Shown: piece after piece, positions 34,325 through 43,937 of the stretch
How positions within the stretch are numbered: position 1 is the stretch's first letter
Layout of the letters: the number at the start of each line of letters is the position of its first letter
NCBI GenBank assembly: GCA_020403265.1
Contig: JADBXZ010000022.1
Span: forward strand, 1-64,000
Reading direction: 5' to 3'
Length of the DNA: 64,000 nucleotides
Source: Bacteroidota bacterium
GTDB taxonomy: Bacteria > Bacteroidota > Bacteroidia > B-17B0 > Aurantibacillaceae
The notes under the pieces: generated by a model
What the model was told of the DNA's origin: nothing
The model's input: only the letters and a program-made list of their open reading frames with translations
Databases searched by the model: none
Translations under genes and position numbers: made by a program

Positions 34325-35053
34325 ATGCAAATTATTCCAGCAATTGATTTGATTGATGGAAAATGTGTAAGACTAACACAAGGAGATTATTTAAAGAAAA
34401 CTATTTATAATGAAAATCCTTTAGAGGTTGCCAAGCAATTTGAAGGAATAGGTATTAAACGATTGCATTTGGTTGACCTCGATGGAGCAAAATCAGGTGA
34501 GGTAGTTAATTTTAAAGTACTTGAAAAAATTGCAAACAGCACTAAACTTATGATAGATTTTGGTGGCGGGATTAAAACTACAGAAATGGTTCAGAATGTT
34601 TTAGATGCAGGTGCGTCGATGGCAACAGTTGGAAGCATAGCAGTTAAGAATGTGGAGTTATTTTATTCATGGATTAAACAATTCGGTTCTTCTCGCATAT
34701 TTTTAGGAGCAGATGTTAAGAATGAATTAATCGCTATATCGGGCTGGTTAGAAACAACAGAACTTCATATACTTGATTTCTTGAGAGGTGCTCTGCATAA
34801 TGGGTTAACGCAAGCGTTTTGCACGGATGTTAGTAAAGATGGTATGTTGGAAGGCCCTTCAATTGATCTTTACAAAAAAATTATAGAGACATTTCCTCAA
34901 TTAGAATTAGTAGCAAGTGGTGGTGTGGCTAAATTAAATGATATAGAAAATCTTGGATTAACGGGTTGCAGTGGTGTGATTATTGGAAAAGCCATTTATG
35001 AGAACCGTATTTCAATGAATGAATTAGAAAATTATTTAAAGCATGTTAACTAA
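34325..35053 (+). CDS. hisA: ProFAR isomerase
   Basis: HisA isomerises phosphoribosylformimino-AICAR phosphate in a TIM barrel. The 242-residue product begins [20 protein letters not shown], with Asp in [23 protein letters not shown] and the second catalytic region [14 protein letters not shown]. The ATG at 34325 is preferred because family members start right at the I-I-P-A-I-D motif; an in-frame ATG at 34307 adds six residues and cannot be excluded. Overlaps hisF by 11 bases. Confidence 0.94.
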   Translation: MQIIPAIDLIDGKCVRLTQGDYLKKTIYNENPLEVAKQFEGIGIKRLHLVDLDGAKSGEVVNFKVLEKIANSTKLMIDFGGGIKTTEMVQNVLDAGASMATVGSIAVKNVELFYSWIKQFGSSRIFLGADVKNELIAISGWLETTELHILDFLRGALHNGLTQAFCTDVSKDGMLEGPSIDLYKKIIETFPQLELVASGGVAKLNDIENLGLTGCSGVIIGKAIYENRISMNELENYLKHVN

Positions 35054-35798
35054 ACGAATTATACCTTGTTTGGATATTAAAGACGGGCGAACTGTTAAGG
35101 GCATTAACTTTGAAAACATAAAGGATGCAGGTGACCCGGTAGAATTAGCAATTAATTATTGTCAAGCAGGAGCTGACGAGTTGGTGTTTTTGGATATTAC
35201 AGCAACAAATGATAAACGAAAAACGTTAACAGAATTGGTTAAGAAAATAGCACTGCACATAAACATTCCATTTACGGTTGGTGGCGGTATCAGTTCATCT
35301 GAAGATGTTAGGGCTTTATTAAATTCAGGTGCAGATAAGGTATCAGTTAATACGGCTGCGTATAACAATCCTACTTTAATAACAGAGTTGGCTAAACAGT
35401 TTGGTTCACAATGCATTGTTTTAGCAATTGATACTAAAAAGGTAGATGGCAATTGGTACGTTTATTTAAATGGAGGTAAGGTGAAAACCACAACAATGGC
35501 TTTAGACTGGGCTATTGAAGGAGTGCAGCGAGGTGCCGGTGAAATTTTATTGACATCCATGAATAACGACGGAACCAAGGATGGATTTGCAATCGAAATA
35601 ACGGGGGAAATTTCTAAAGCGGTAAATGTTCCTGTAATTGCCAGCGGAGGTGCCGGAATCACCGAACATTTTAAAGAAGTTTTTGAATTAGGATGTGCAG
35701 ATGCAGCGCTTGCTGCAAGTGTTTTTCACTATGGGGAAATTGAAATAAAAGCATTAAAAAAATATTTGAAAAAAAACAATATCCATGTCAGAATTTAA
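35043..35798 (+). CDS. hisF: imidazole glycerol phosphate synthase, cyclase subunit
   Basis: HisF closes the imidazole ring using ammonia delivered by HisH. The 251-residue TIM barrel has the catalytic Asp in [16 protein letters not shown] and the second in [16 protein letters not shown], along with phosphate-binding TVGGGISS and PVIASGGAG. It overlaps hisA by 11 bases and hisIE by 14 bases. Confidence 0.96.
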   Translation: MLTKRIIPCLDIKDGRTVKGINFENIKDAGDPVELAINYCQAGADELVFLDITATNDKRKTLTELVKKIALHINIPFTVGGGISSSEDVRALLNSGADKVSVNTAAYNNPTLITELAKQFGSQCIVLAIDTKKVDGNWYVYLNGGKVKTTTMALDWAIEGVQRGAGEILLTSMNNDGTKDGFAIEITGEISKAVNVPVIASGGAGITEHFKEVFELGCADAALAASVFHYGEIEIKALKKYLKKNNIHVRI

Positions 35799-36396
35799 TA
35801 CAAAACGACCAGAGTTTGAGAAATATGTAGATGGGTTAATGCCAGCTATAATTCAGGATGCCAATACTAAAGTGGTATTAATGCTCGGGTTTATGAACGA
35901 AGAATCGTTTCAAAAAACATTGCAAACAAAACTTATCACATTTTTCTCTCGCTCCAAAAACAGGCTATGGACAAAAGGCGAGGGTAGTAAAAATTATATG
36001 CATTTGGTTTCACATGTTATAGATTGCGATAATGACACTTTACTTTTTCAAGTCAATCCGGCCGGTCCGGTTTGCCACACAGGAACGGATACATGTTTTG
36101 GGAATTGTGAAGATAGTCATGGGTTTATTTACAAATTAGAGGGAGTAATTGATAGCCGGATTGCTTTTCCAACTGAGCAATCCTATGTTAATAAACTCTT
36201 GTCTAAGGGAATTAATAAAGTTGCTCAAAAAGTTGGTGAAGAAGCAGTTGAACTGGTTATTGAAGCTAAAGATACTAATCGAGACTTGTTTCTGGGGGAA
36301 GCAGCAGATTTAATGTTTCACTTTATATTGCTTATAAAAGCCAAAGGTTACTCATTAAAGGATGTTGAGACCGTATTAAAAGAACGCCACAAATAA
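35785..36396 (+). CDS. hisI: bifunctional PR-AMP cyclohydrolase / PR-ATP pyrophosphatase
   Basis: The 203-residue fusion has HisI (residues 1-110: [49 protein letters not shown] with zinc Cys residues) followed by HisE (about 115-203: [44 protein letters not shown]). It completes the pathway steps 2 and 3 and ends the operon. No clear terminator is seen before the next gene. Confidence 0.95.
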   Translation: MSEFNTKRPEFEKYVDGLMPAIIQDANTKVVLMLGFMNEESFQKTLQTKLITFFSRSKNRLWTKGEGSKNYMHLVSHVIDCDNDTLLFQVNPAGPVCHTGTDTCFGNCEDSHGFIYKLEGVIDSRIAFPTEQSYVNKLLSKGINKVAQKVGEEAVELVIEAKDTNRDLFLGEAADLMFHFILLIKAKGYSLKDVETVLKERHK

Positions 36397-36456
36397 CAAA
36401 GCAATCCGAAGTACTTTTTAAACTGACATCTTTTTTGTATTTTAGAACTTTGGATT

Positions 36457-39357
36457 ATTAAGAAGTTCATAACATATTTACTGGTTATACCATTAATAAT
36501 TTTTTCTCAGACGCCTATTTTTAATTTTCATTCTCTAGGGGCCGAGGAAGGATTGAATAATAATAATATATTTAATATTCAACAACATAAAAGCGGGTTA
36601 ATATATGTTACCACGCAAAATGGTATTTATCAATATGACGGGTATAATTTTCAAAAGTTAAAATTAGGCAGAATCAACAGTAATGTTTTGCAAAATGCGT
36701 TTCTGAATAACGATGATTTGTATTTGTCAGTGAGAAATGAAGGTATTGCAAACTACAATGTTGTGTCTGGAGAATTGGCGCAAAAAAATGCGTTAAAATT
36801 TAAAAATAATGCTGACCAAATTGTAACTACCGATAAATATATATATGCATTATTAAGTGGCATTAGATTAACCATTTTAAACTTGGAAAATGGTCAAATC
36901 ATAGAACAAAGTAATATTAATGGTATTGCCCAAAGAATTTACTGCATATTTAAAACTCAAACCAATAGAATATTAATAGGTAAGGATGATGGATTGTATG
37001 ATGTAACAGATGGTAATGCAATTAAAATTAATTTACCACTTAAAAATCAACCGGTTTATTCCATTACCGAAAATAATAACGGAGAGTTAATTCTGGGTTC
37101 GACAAATAAAATATTTGTTACTGGTGGTAATAAAATTATAAAGGAAATTATTCCAACTTATGCAAAAAGCAGTAAAACTTTTTTGCTCGGAGGTGAAAAA
37201 AGCATTAATAAATTAGTCGTTGATAAGTACAATAGAATATGGTTTACCTCTTATCCTGACGATAATTTATATGTGCAGTTTGAAAATGTTACATTCAATG
37301 TATTTGATATTTTAGACATTCCATCAAACTTAATCAATTGTATTTATAAAGATAACAAAGAAAATATATGGGTAGGTACATTTAATGATGGCTTATTCTA
37401 TATTCAGAATCCATCTTTTAATAGTTATAGTTTCAATTTAAATAGCAAACCACTCAATATTAATCAGGTATTGCTTAAAAACAAAGTGCTTATTGCTGCT
37501 ACAGGTAATGGCTTGTACGGAATGAATGTTGAAACTAACGAAGCCAAGGTCTTGTCTAAGCCAGACGATATTTTCCCGGATCAAATTTTGGGAATAAAGG
37601 AAATTAATAACCTAATTTATTATTTCAAGAAAAGTCAGTTTGTATTAAATAAATCTACTTTTCAGTCGAAAACTAATCTGTTAAGATTTGAGCCGGTTAT
37701 CGCTACTTTACACTTTTCGTTAGATGATCAAACTGCAATTGTAGCAGACAGATTTTCAAATCTTCTTTTAACCAATTCAAATGGCACAAAAACAATTGAT
37801 ACGCTGGTTTCATTTCCAAATTACAGAACGAACATTAATGCGTTATTCAAGTTAAATGACACACTTTTTATAGGTACTAACGAAGGGTTATACATATATG
37901 ATTTTAAATCTAAGAATTATCGATTTAGTGATTTACCTAAAACTAATTTTAAGATTAATGATATAGCACTAATTAATGGTAAAATTTATTTGGCTCATGA
38001 GGGTGGAATTACTGATTACTCTGCCAATCAATTAAAGGAGCAGCTTGGAACTTTTGCTTTAAATAGTGTTAAGAAAATAAAGTATTTTGCTGATAGAATT
38101 TGGTTAGCTACTCAGAATGGTTGTTTGATATGCGACAAAAATTTAGTACCAATTCACTTATTGGACAAGGCTTTTGGTTTGCAATCAAATAATATAAACG
38201 ATATTTTTTTCAATGAAAACAATGTTGTTGTTTCAACAAGCAGGGGAGTTGCCTTAATAGATACTGGTAGTGTTGGCATTAATCAACCTCAGTTACAATC
38301 TGTAAAAATTTCTTCAATACTTGTAGATGGCATTCAATTACCGGTAGAATCCAATGTTATTAAATTGAATGCAAATCAAAAGGATGTTGCCATATCATTT
38401 ATAAGTCCATATTTTAACAAACCCAATAAGCAGTATTATCGTTACAGAGTAAATAATGGTTTATGGAAAAGTATAGATAACTCTGTGTGTAATTTAGGTA
38501 ACTTAGAAGGGGGAATCAGCAAAATAGAAATTCAAAATTCCCTGAATAAAATTAAATGGGCTAACTCAACTACCGTTTTATTTGAAAAGGAGAAAGCATT
38601 ATCTAACGCCAATATTTTATACATTATCATTATTTTTGTTGGGTTGGCTTTAATTGCATTTGCAAGTTGGATTATCTTAAAACGAATAAAGGTTAACGCT
38701 TTGAAGCGCTTACAAGATGAACAACAAATGAATTTATTGAAGCATCAGGCCATGAATTCGTTACTAAGTCCTCATTTTATTTTTAATTCATTAACGTCTA
38801 TACAAAATTACATTAACACCAATAATAGTTTAAAAGCAAGCGAGTACTTAGCAAAGTTTTCGAGGTTAATAAGAATGATTATTGAAAAGGCATCGCAAAG
38901 TGAAATTAATTTGACCGATGAATTGACAAGATTGAAGTATTATTTAGAACTAGAAAAAGAACGATTTAAAAATAAGTTTGACTATCATCTTGATATAGAC
39001 CCAAACATCAACCAGAATGAAGTCAAAATACCCAATATGATTATTCAGCCGCACGTTGAAAACTGTATTATTCATGGAATTCTTCCTAAAATGGAACATG
39101 GTAATTTGTTTATTAGAATTAAAAGAATTGACGCTGGAATTATGCAAATTCAAATAGAAGATGATGGTATAGGTTTAATTAAAGCGAAGGAACATGCTAA
39201 AACAGGTCATAAATCTCTGGGAACAAGTACCATTAAAAATATTCTCGAGATTAATTCAAAAATAAGCGGAAGAAGACAAGAGGTCTCTATGATTGACAAA
39301 TCTACTATGAATGCGAACCAAACCGGTACTATCATCACCATTAATTTAGCACAATAA
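36457..39357 (+). CDS. propeller-type LytS sensor kinase, probable ATT start
   Basis: From ATT at 36457 the frame encodes 966 residues beginning (M)KKFITYLLVIPLIIFSQ, a clear signal peptide. Propeller repeats follow (SGLIYVTTQNGIYQYDGYNF, NIWVGTFNDGLFYI), a Y_Y_Y-like domain (about 625-705), one membrane helix (about 718-740), the kinase motif NSLLSPHFIFNSLTSIQNYI (about 765-785) and an ATPase domain (PNMIIQPHVENCIIHGI, DDGIGLIKAKEHA). No ATG, GTG or TTG lies between the upstream stop (36424) and the signal peptide; the first TTG is at 36553, after it. No response regulator is adjacent. The stop overlaps the presumed start of the next gene. Confidence 0.82.
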   Translation: MKKFITYLLVIPLIIFSQTPIFNFHSLGAEEGLNNNNIFNIQQHKSGLIYVTTQNGIYQYDGYNFQKLKLGRINSNVLQNAFLNNDDLYLSVRNEGIANYNVVSGELAQKNALKFKNNADQIVTTDKYIYALLSGIRLTILNLENGQIIEQSNINGIAQRIYCIFKTQTNRILIGKDDGLYDVTDGNAIKINLPLKNQPVYSITENNNGELILGSTNKIFVTGGNKIIKEIIPTYAKSSKTFLLGGEKSINKLVVDKYNRIWFTSYPDDNLYVQFENVTFNVFDILDIPSNLINCIYKDNKENIWVGTFNDGLFYIQNPSFNSYSFNLNSKPLNINQVLLKNKVLIAATGNGLYGMNVETNEAKVLSKPDDIFPDQILGIKEINNLIYYFKKSQFVLNKSTFQSKTNLLRFEPVIATLHFSLDDQTAIVADRFSNLLLTNSNGTKTIDTLVSFPNYRTNINALFKLNDTLFIGTNEGLYIYDFKSKNYRFSDLPKTNFKINDIALINGKIYLAHEGGITDYSANQLKEQLGTFALNSVKKIKYFADRIWLATQNGCLICDKNLVPIHLLDKAFGLQSNNINDIFFNENNVVVSTSRGVALIDTGSVGINQPQLQSVKISSILVDGIQLPVESNVIKLNANQKDVAISFISPYFNKPNKQYYRYRVNNGLWKSIDNSVCNLGNLEGGISKIEIQNSLNKIKWANSTTVLFEKEKALSNANILYIIIIFVGLALIAFASWIILKRIKVNALKRLQDEQQMNLLKHQAMNSLLSPHFIFNSLTSIQNYINTNNSLKASEYLAKFSRLIRMIIEKASQSEINLTDELTRLKYYLELEKERFKNKFDYHLDIDPNINQNEVKIPNMIIQPHVENCIIHGILPKMEHGNLFIRIKRIDAGIMQIQIEDDGIGLIKAKEHAKTGHKSLGTSTIKNILEINSKISGRRQEVSMIDKSTMNANQTGTIITINLAQ

Positions 39358-40337
39358 AAATTTATTTTACATATTTATTTATTTGTTTAGCACTTTGTTT
39401 AGGTGCACAAAAAAATCTTTTACCTGACACCACAGGATTTTGTGCAGGAGATACAGCAAAAATTGAGTTAAAAGAGAGGTTGGAAAAAAACGCCAGTATT
39501 GAATGGACAACCCCTTACCGAATTATTTACAATACTAAAAAAATTGTTGCAAACACAAGTGTTGGGAAATATTATGTAAAAGTAACCTCAGGTAAAAATG
39601 TATACTTCGACAGTACATTCATTAAAATGTACCCAAAACCAAAGCGTTTGTTAAGAGACACTACAGTTTGCAAAAGCAAGACGGTGGTTTTGGATGCTAA
39701 GAATCAAGGTGCACGATATTTCTGGAATACAGGAGATGTAACTGAAAAAATTAAGGTAGAAGCTAGCGGAAAATATTGGGTTAGAATTAATAATGGTGGG
39801 TGTGGTGTGATTGATTCGGTGAATGTAAAAATAATTAGCACGCAAAATCAGCTTAATTCTGAACACACATTTTGTTTGAGCGAAAGTAACAAATTGATTT
39901 CTATTAAACCCGGATCTTCAACTAAGATATTATGGAGCAATGGCTCAACTGGTAATGCGATAAATGTTTTAAAGGAAGGTGTTTACTGGGTTCAAACCGA
40001 GAGTAAACAATGTGGAAAACAAACAGACAGCGCCAGGGTTAAGTTTAAGGCATGCGACTGTGAGATGCTTATACCAAATAGCTTTACGCCTAATGAAGAC
40101 AATAAAAATGATTATTTTTTTCCTTTATTGCAGTGTGAGTATACGTACTTTAATTTGGTAATTTCAGATCGTTACGGTAACACCGTATTTGTTACAAGTA
40201 ACCCAAATGCGAAATGGGATGGAAGATACAAAGGTAATTTGTGTCCGGAGGATAATTATGTTTACACGATAGAGAGTATTGAAAAGGGTTCCGAGAAAAA
40301 AGCGGTAAGGAATGGTTATATATCCTTATTTAGATAG
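39354..40337 (+). CDS. secreted protein with type B (gliding-type) sorting domain, probable ATA start
   Basis: From ATA at 39354 the frame encodes 327 residues beginning (M)KIYFTYLFICLALCLGAQ, a signal peptide. The mature part has Ig-like repeats with the pattern F-W-N-T-G and L-W-S-N-G-S-T-G, each followed by G-x-Y-W-V. It ends in a complete gliding-motility-associated C-terminal domain (about 250-327: LIPNSFTPNEDNKNDYFFP, ISDRYGNTVF, KWDGRYKGNLCPEDNYVYTI). The ATA overlaps the kinase stop as ATAA. The only ATG/GTG/TTG codon near the front is TTG 39480, 42 codons inside. Probably exported by the type IX system; function unknown. Confidence 0.8.
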   Translation: MKIYFTYLFICLALCLGAQKNLLPDTTGFCAGDTAKIELKERLEKNASIEWTTPYRIIYNTKKIVANTSVGKYYVKVTSGKNVYFDSTFIKMYPKPKRLLRDTTVCKSKTVVLDAKNQGARYFWNTGDVTEKIKVEASGKYWVRINNGGCGVIDSVNVKIISTQNQLNSEHTFCLSESNKLISIKPGSSTKILWSNGSTGNAINVLKEGVYWVQTESKQCGKQTDSARVKFKACDCEMLIPNSFTPNEDNKNDYFFPLLQCEYTYFNLVISDRYGNTVFVTSNPNAKWDGRYKGNLCPEDNYVYTIESIEKGSEKKAVRNGYISLFR

Positions 40338-40357
40338 CAATAATTAAAATTAAATAT

Positions 40358-40744
40358 ATGATACTAAAAACATTTGAAACCGATACTTACATCATGAAAG
40401 TACACGACAATGCACTTGTTGAATTTTTAATTAAAGAAAATGTAGAGTTTAAAGAATCAGACATCTGGTTGTCAAAACAACAATGTTATGAATGTATGCC
40501 GAATGCTAAATTTTATGTGTTGCTTGAAAGCGAGGCAAGATTGAAAATCAGTTCTGATGCTAAATTGGCAGCGGCTTCTGAAAAATACGGCGAACATGTA
40601 GCTGCTTTGGCTTTGTGTAGCTCAAATTTAGAGCATAAAATTTTCGGAAATATTTATTTAAAATACCACAAACCGTTTGTTATTACTCGTTTTTTTGATG
40701 ATCGCGAAACAGCTTTATTTTGGTTAAATTCTAAGATGTCCTAA
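40358..40744 (+). CDS. conserved hypothetical protein, possibly STAS-like
   Basis: The 128-residue cytoplasmic protein has no signal peptide. Alternating hydrophobic strands and helices (YIMKVHDNALVEFLI, NAKFYVLLESE, VITRFFDDRETALFWLNS at the end) suggest a SpoIIAA/STAS-like fold common in unnamed Bacteroidota proteins. The family was not recognised with certainty. Its end overlaps the convergent gene at 40741 by four bases. Confidence 0.65.
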   Translation: MILKTFETDTYIMKVHDNALVEFLIKENVEFKESDIWLSKQQCYECMPNAKFYVLLESEARLKISSDAKLAAASEKYGEHVAALALCSSNLEHKIFGNIYLKYHKPFVITRFFDDRETALFWLNSKMS

Positions 40745-41040
40745 ATTAGCCATGTAATTATATCATGATGCAATTGAACATACTTTTTATTTTTTCTTTC
40801 TAGATTTACTTTTTCCTTGCTTGTAACAACAACCAATTTACTTACCTTACAATTCTTACAACTTTCATATCCTTGTTTAATCGCTTCTGTTAAGGTTATA
40901 CCTCTCTTACCAGTTTTGGCCAGTTGACAGTTTTTAGCATGATATTTTTTTCCGCTTTCGGAAACATAAACTGTTTTAGCATTTGTTTTTGAGTAAAATA
41001 GACATATGAAAAAGATAAAAATAAAACCGAATTTCATCAT
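40741..41040 (-). CDS. small secreted protein with Cys-His motif
   Basis: The 99-residue product has a signal peptide (residues 1-21, ending KTNA) followed by TVYVSESGKKYHAKNCQLAK and CKNCK. The spacing Y-H-x3-C...C-x2-C matches a small Cys/His module seen at the end of some secreted nucleases and in unnamed proteins, which probably binds a metal. Function unknown. Confidence 0.6.
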   Translation of the reverse strand: MMKFGFIFIFFICLFYSKTNAKTVYVSESGKKYHAKNCQLAKTGKRGITLTEAIKQGYESCKNCKVSKLVVVTSKEKVNLERKNKKYVQLHHDIITWLI

Positions 41041-41075
41041 AGTTTGGCAAAATTAAGCTATTTTTAAGAAGTAAA

Positions 41076-41477
41076 ATGCAAAATTCATTAATCTTATTGC
41101 GTGGCTTGCCTGGGAGCGGAAAATCAACATTAGCTCATGTTTTAGAGGATGATCAAAGTGTTGTATTGAGTATTGATGATTATTTCACAGATAAAAATGG
41201 AAACTATAGTTTTGTTTTTTCAGAAAATCATAAGGCTTATGAAGCCTGTATAAGCCGGACCTCTGATGCAATTAAAAATGGTGTAAAAAAAATCATCATT
41301 CATAACACGTTTACAATGGATTGGGAAATGGAGCCATATTTTAAATTGGCCTCAATTGGAAGCTATAGAATTTTTGTTGTAACAGTTGAGAATCGATTCA
41401 ATTTGAAAAACACCCATGGTGTTTCAAATGGGCAACTAAAAAAAATGGCGGAGAAATACAAGGTCGTATTATTTTAA
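41076..41477 (+). CDS. P-loop ATPase/kinase-like protein
   Basis: The 133-residue protein begins with a Walker A motif, LLRGLPGSGKSTLAHVL (P-loop residues 10-18), followed by LSIDDYFTDKNGNY, an aspartate pair typical of polynucleotide-kinase-like and N4BP2-like ATPases, and KKIIIHNTFTM, a Walker-B-like strand. It is short for a full kinase but includes the core. Substrate unknown. The start lies 13 bases upstream of... the preceding gene is divergent, and cdsA follows after 12 bases. Confidence 0.75.
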   Translation: MQNSLILLRGLPGSGKSTLAHVLEDDQSVVLSIDDYFTDKNGNYSFVFSENHKAYEACISRTSDAIKNGVKKIIIHNTFTMDWEMEPYFKLASIGSYRIFVVTVENRFNLKNTHGVSNGQLKKMAEKYKVVLF

Positions 41478-41489
41478 TACATTTGTAAC

Positions 41490-42344
41490 ATGGCACTTAA
41501 TTTAAAAACCCTTGGAGTTAGAAGTATTAGCGCGTTAGTTTTTGTAATCGTGCTAATGGGTGCAGTTTTATACAGTTATTGGTCTTTAATCCTTTTTTTT
41601 CTGATTATTTCGGTTATTGGAATACATGAATTTTACAATCTTGCAAACAAATTAGGTGCTAAGCCTTTCCGTTTACCGGGGTATTTGCTCGGGGTTTCTG
41701 TATTTTTAGCTTTCGTTGACTTTGCAACAATATTCAACTATTATTTCAAACAGAATGTATTCGCTTACCTAAGCATTTTAACAATGTTATTTTTATTGAC
41801 AACTTGTGTTTTAAAATTGAGGCAACAGCCTATTTTGGATTTGTGCTACACAGTATTTGGAGTTATATATGTTAGTATACCTTTTGCTTTGGTTGGTTAT
41901 TTGGCTGGTACATGGAGCTCTCTGAATCAAACAGGAGATGGTAGTGCTTGGACAATTTTATCTGTCATATTTTTAATATGGAGTAATGATACTTTTGCCT
42001 ATTTGGGTGGGAGTTTATTCGGAAAACATAAATTACTTGAACGAGTTTCGCCCGGAAAGACATGGGAAGGAACGGTTTTTGGTGTCTTAGTTACAATCGT
42101 GGTTAGTTTTCTATTGCAAACTTATCTACTGCATTCAGAAAATATGTTACTTTGGATTACTTTGGGTATATTAGTTCCAATTACAGCAACTATAGGAGAT
42201 TTGTTTGAAAGTTTGCTTAAAAGAAAGGCTGGAGTTAAGGATAGTGGAAGCTTAATGCCCGGTCATGGCGGTGTTTTGGACCGTTTTGACAGTTTACTAT
42301 TTGTAGTACCGGTTACACTTGTTGTTGTTAAATTTCTTTCCTAG
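41490..42344 (+). CDS. cdsA: phosphatidate cytidylyltransferase
   Basis: CdsA makes CDP-diacylglycerol from phosphatidate and CTP in the inner membrane, the branch point of phospholipid synthesis. The 284-residue protein has about seven hydrophobic segments and the family signature SLMPGHGGVLDRFDSLLFV near the C-terminus, preceded by LLERVSPGKTWEG and GDLFESLLKRKAGVKDSG. Its end overlaps the convergent 42341 gene by four bases. Confidence 0.94.
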   Translation: MALNLKTLGVRSISALVFVIVLMGAVLYSYWSLILFFLIISVIGIHEFYNLANKLGAKPFRLPGYLLGVSVFLAFVDFATIFNYYFKQNVFAYLSILTMLFLLTTCVLKLRQQPILDLCYTVFGVIYVSIPFALVGYLAGTWSSLNQTGDGSAWTILSVIFLIWSNDTFAYLGGSLFGKHKLLERVSPGKTWEGTVFGVLVTIVVSFLLQTYLLHSENMLLWITLGILVPITATIGDLFESLLKRKAGVKDSGSLMPGHGGVLDRFDSLLFVVPVTLVVVKFLS

Positions 42345-42628
42345 AGCTTAACGCTGTGTATCCTGTGTATAGGAATCACTAAACCTTGTTTTAAAATAAC
42401 CCTTTTATCGGTTACGCCCCAAACTGTTGTATTCACTACTTTTTTAGATGTGTCATCTTCAAAGTAAATTTTAATTTTTGATCTTTCTAGGTTCCCCAAT
42501 GACAAGGCTCTGTTTAGTTCGCTTATTCTTTCTGAGATATTATCAGATGCGGTTAATACTTCCGCAGAAGGGAATTTGAGGTTTTCAATTCCTTCCTTTT
42601 CAATTGTTTCAAACTCTTGTAAATTCAT
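42341..42628 (-). CDS. conserved hypothetical protein, 95 residues
   Basis: The product has an acidic helical first half (MNLQEFETIEKEG, SERISELNRALSLGN) and a strand-rich second half (KIKIYFEDD, TTVWGVTDKRVILKQGLVIPI). No signal peptide or membrane segment. It is likely a small cytoplasmic protein; no family was recognised. The 183 bases upstream, up to 42811, contain no gene or clear signal. Confidence 0.6.
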   Translation of the reverse strand: MNLQEFETIEKEGIENLKFPSAEVLTASDNISERISELNRALSLGNLERSKIKIYFEDDTSKKVVNTTVWGVTDKRVILKQGLVIPIHRIHSVKL

Positions 42629-42811
42629 GGTTAGTTAGATTATTAATTTATTAAAACGTTAAATAAATTAAAAGGTTGCAGCGTTTTAATTAAAAAGAAA
42701 TTAATAATTATTGCTTTAGCTTACAATTGACAAATATTCGATTAAATTAGAGATTTTACTAATGAATGAAGACAAATGGAACCAATTGTAATTTAAAATA
42801 TAAGTATTATT

Positions 42812-43936
42812 ATTAAATTTGCTTGTCTGTTTCTTAAATTAAATATACTTACATTAGTTTGTTTTGTGGGTTCAATTTTTGGCCAAAACGGTCTATTTGA
42901 GCACCCAAATTGGCATATAAAAACGGCCTATAATCAAGGAATTGTATTAGTCCACCGTAGTTCCATAAATTCCCTGGTAGAAGGTTATCCTGCCATTTAT
43001 GAAATTAATTTTATTAAGCCTACACTTGGTAATAAAATTTGGCAACAAGAAAATAATTTGCCTGACGTTGGCATAACAGCTCAATTAGTTGATTTTAAAA
43101 ATCCTCAACACCTTGGTTATGGTTTAGTTGCTGCGCCATTTATTGAAATTCCACTTAATAAATTAGAGCGTAGTAGGCGATTACACATGCGGATTTGTTG
43201 GGGGATTGCTTACCTCACCAAACCATTTGATGTTCATGGTAATCAAAAAAACCTTGCTATTGGAAGCGCTTTAAATCAATATGTGCAATTTCGTTGGTTT
43301 TGGAAATTAAAGTTGGGTCAAGCTTTGGTTGCCGAGCCGGGAATTTCATTCAGTCACGCTAGTAATGCCAGAGCCAAGGTGCCTAATTTGGGTTTAAATA
43401 TTTTAACCGTGCACACGGCTCTAAATTTTAAATTGCCAACTAAAAGGTTAGTACCGCAAAATTTAAAACAGGATAGTTCCACCAAAGCAAAAACCAAAAA
43501 CGAAATTGTGTCCTTTATTTCTGTTGGGTTTAACCAACGCGAAGTGAATTTAAAGAAAGAAATGTGCTACATGTGGGCAGCCTATTATCAGCGTAATGTT
43601 AGGAACACACATAAATTTGGACTAGGCTTAAATGTGTTTTATGACGAAAATTATTTAACAGACTATGAAAATTCAAATTTAGACCCTAATAACACCATTG
43701 CTAAAAGTAGGATGAGTTTAAATTTTGTGTATGCTTATAATATTGGACGCATTAGCATTCCAACAGAGATCGGCTATTATTTTTTGGCAAAGGCAGAGGC
43801 GGATGGTCCTGTTGTAACAAGGATTTCAGTTAACTATTATGCAAAGAATGGATTATTTGTTCATGCCGGATTGAGAACCCATTTTGCAATTGCCTATAAT
43901 TTTGAATACGGGTTAGGTTACCGAATGTATTTATAA
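42812..43936 (+). CDS. PagL-like lipid A 3-O-deacylase / acyloxyacyl hydrolase, non-standard start
   Basis: The frame encodes about 374 residues. The mature part resembles outer-membrane deacylases of the PagL/acyloxyacyl hydrolase type seen in Bacteroidota: HPNWHIKTAYNQGIVLVHRS at the front, LRICWGIAYLTKPFD-like MRICWGIAYLTKPFD, and the catalytic-type motif FSHASNARAKVPNLGLN (His and Ser as in PagL H-x-S-N). A signal peptide ending GSIFGQ is encoded in frame, but the only in-frame starts before it are ATT (42806-42812) or CTG 42827; GTG 42866 lies inside it. ATT 42812 is used here. waaA lies three genes downstream. Confidence 0.7.
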   Translation: MKFACLFLKLNILTLVCFVGSIFGQNGLFEHPNWHIKTAYNQGIVLVHRSSINSLVEGYPAIYEINFIKPTLGNKIWQQENNLPDVGITAQLVDFKNPQHLGYGLVAAPFIEIPLNKLERSRRLHMRICWGIAYLTKPFDVHGNQKNLAIGSALNQYVQFRWFWKLKLGQALVAEPGISFSHASNARAKVPNLGLNILTVHTALNFKLPTKRLVPQNLKQDSSTKAKTKNEIVSFISVGFNQREVNLKKEMCYMWAAYYQRNVRNTHKFGLGLNVFYDENYLTDYENSNLDPNNTIAKSRMSLNFVYAYNIGRISIPTEIGYYFLAKAEADGPVVTRISVNYYAKNGLFVHAGLRTHFAIAYNFEYGLGYRMYL

Positions 43937-43937
43937 C

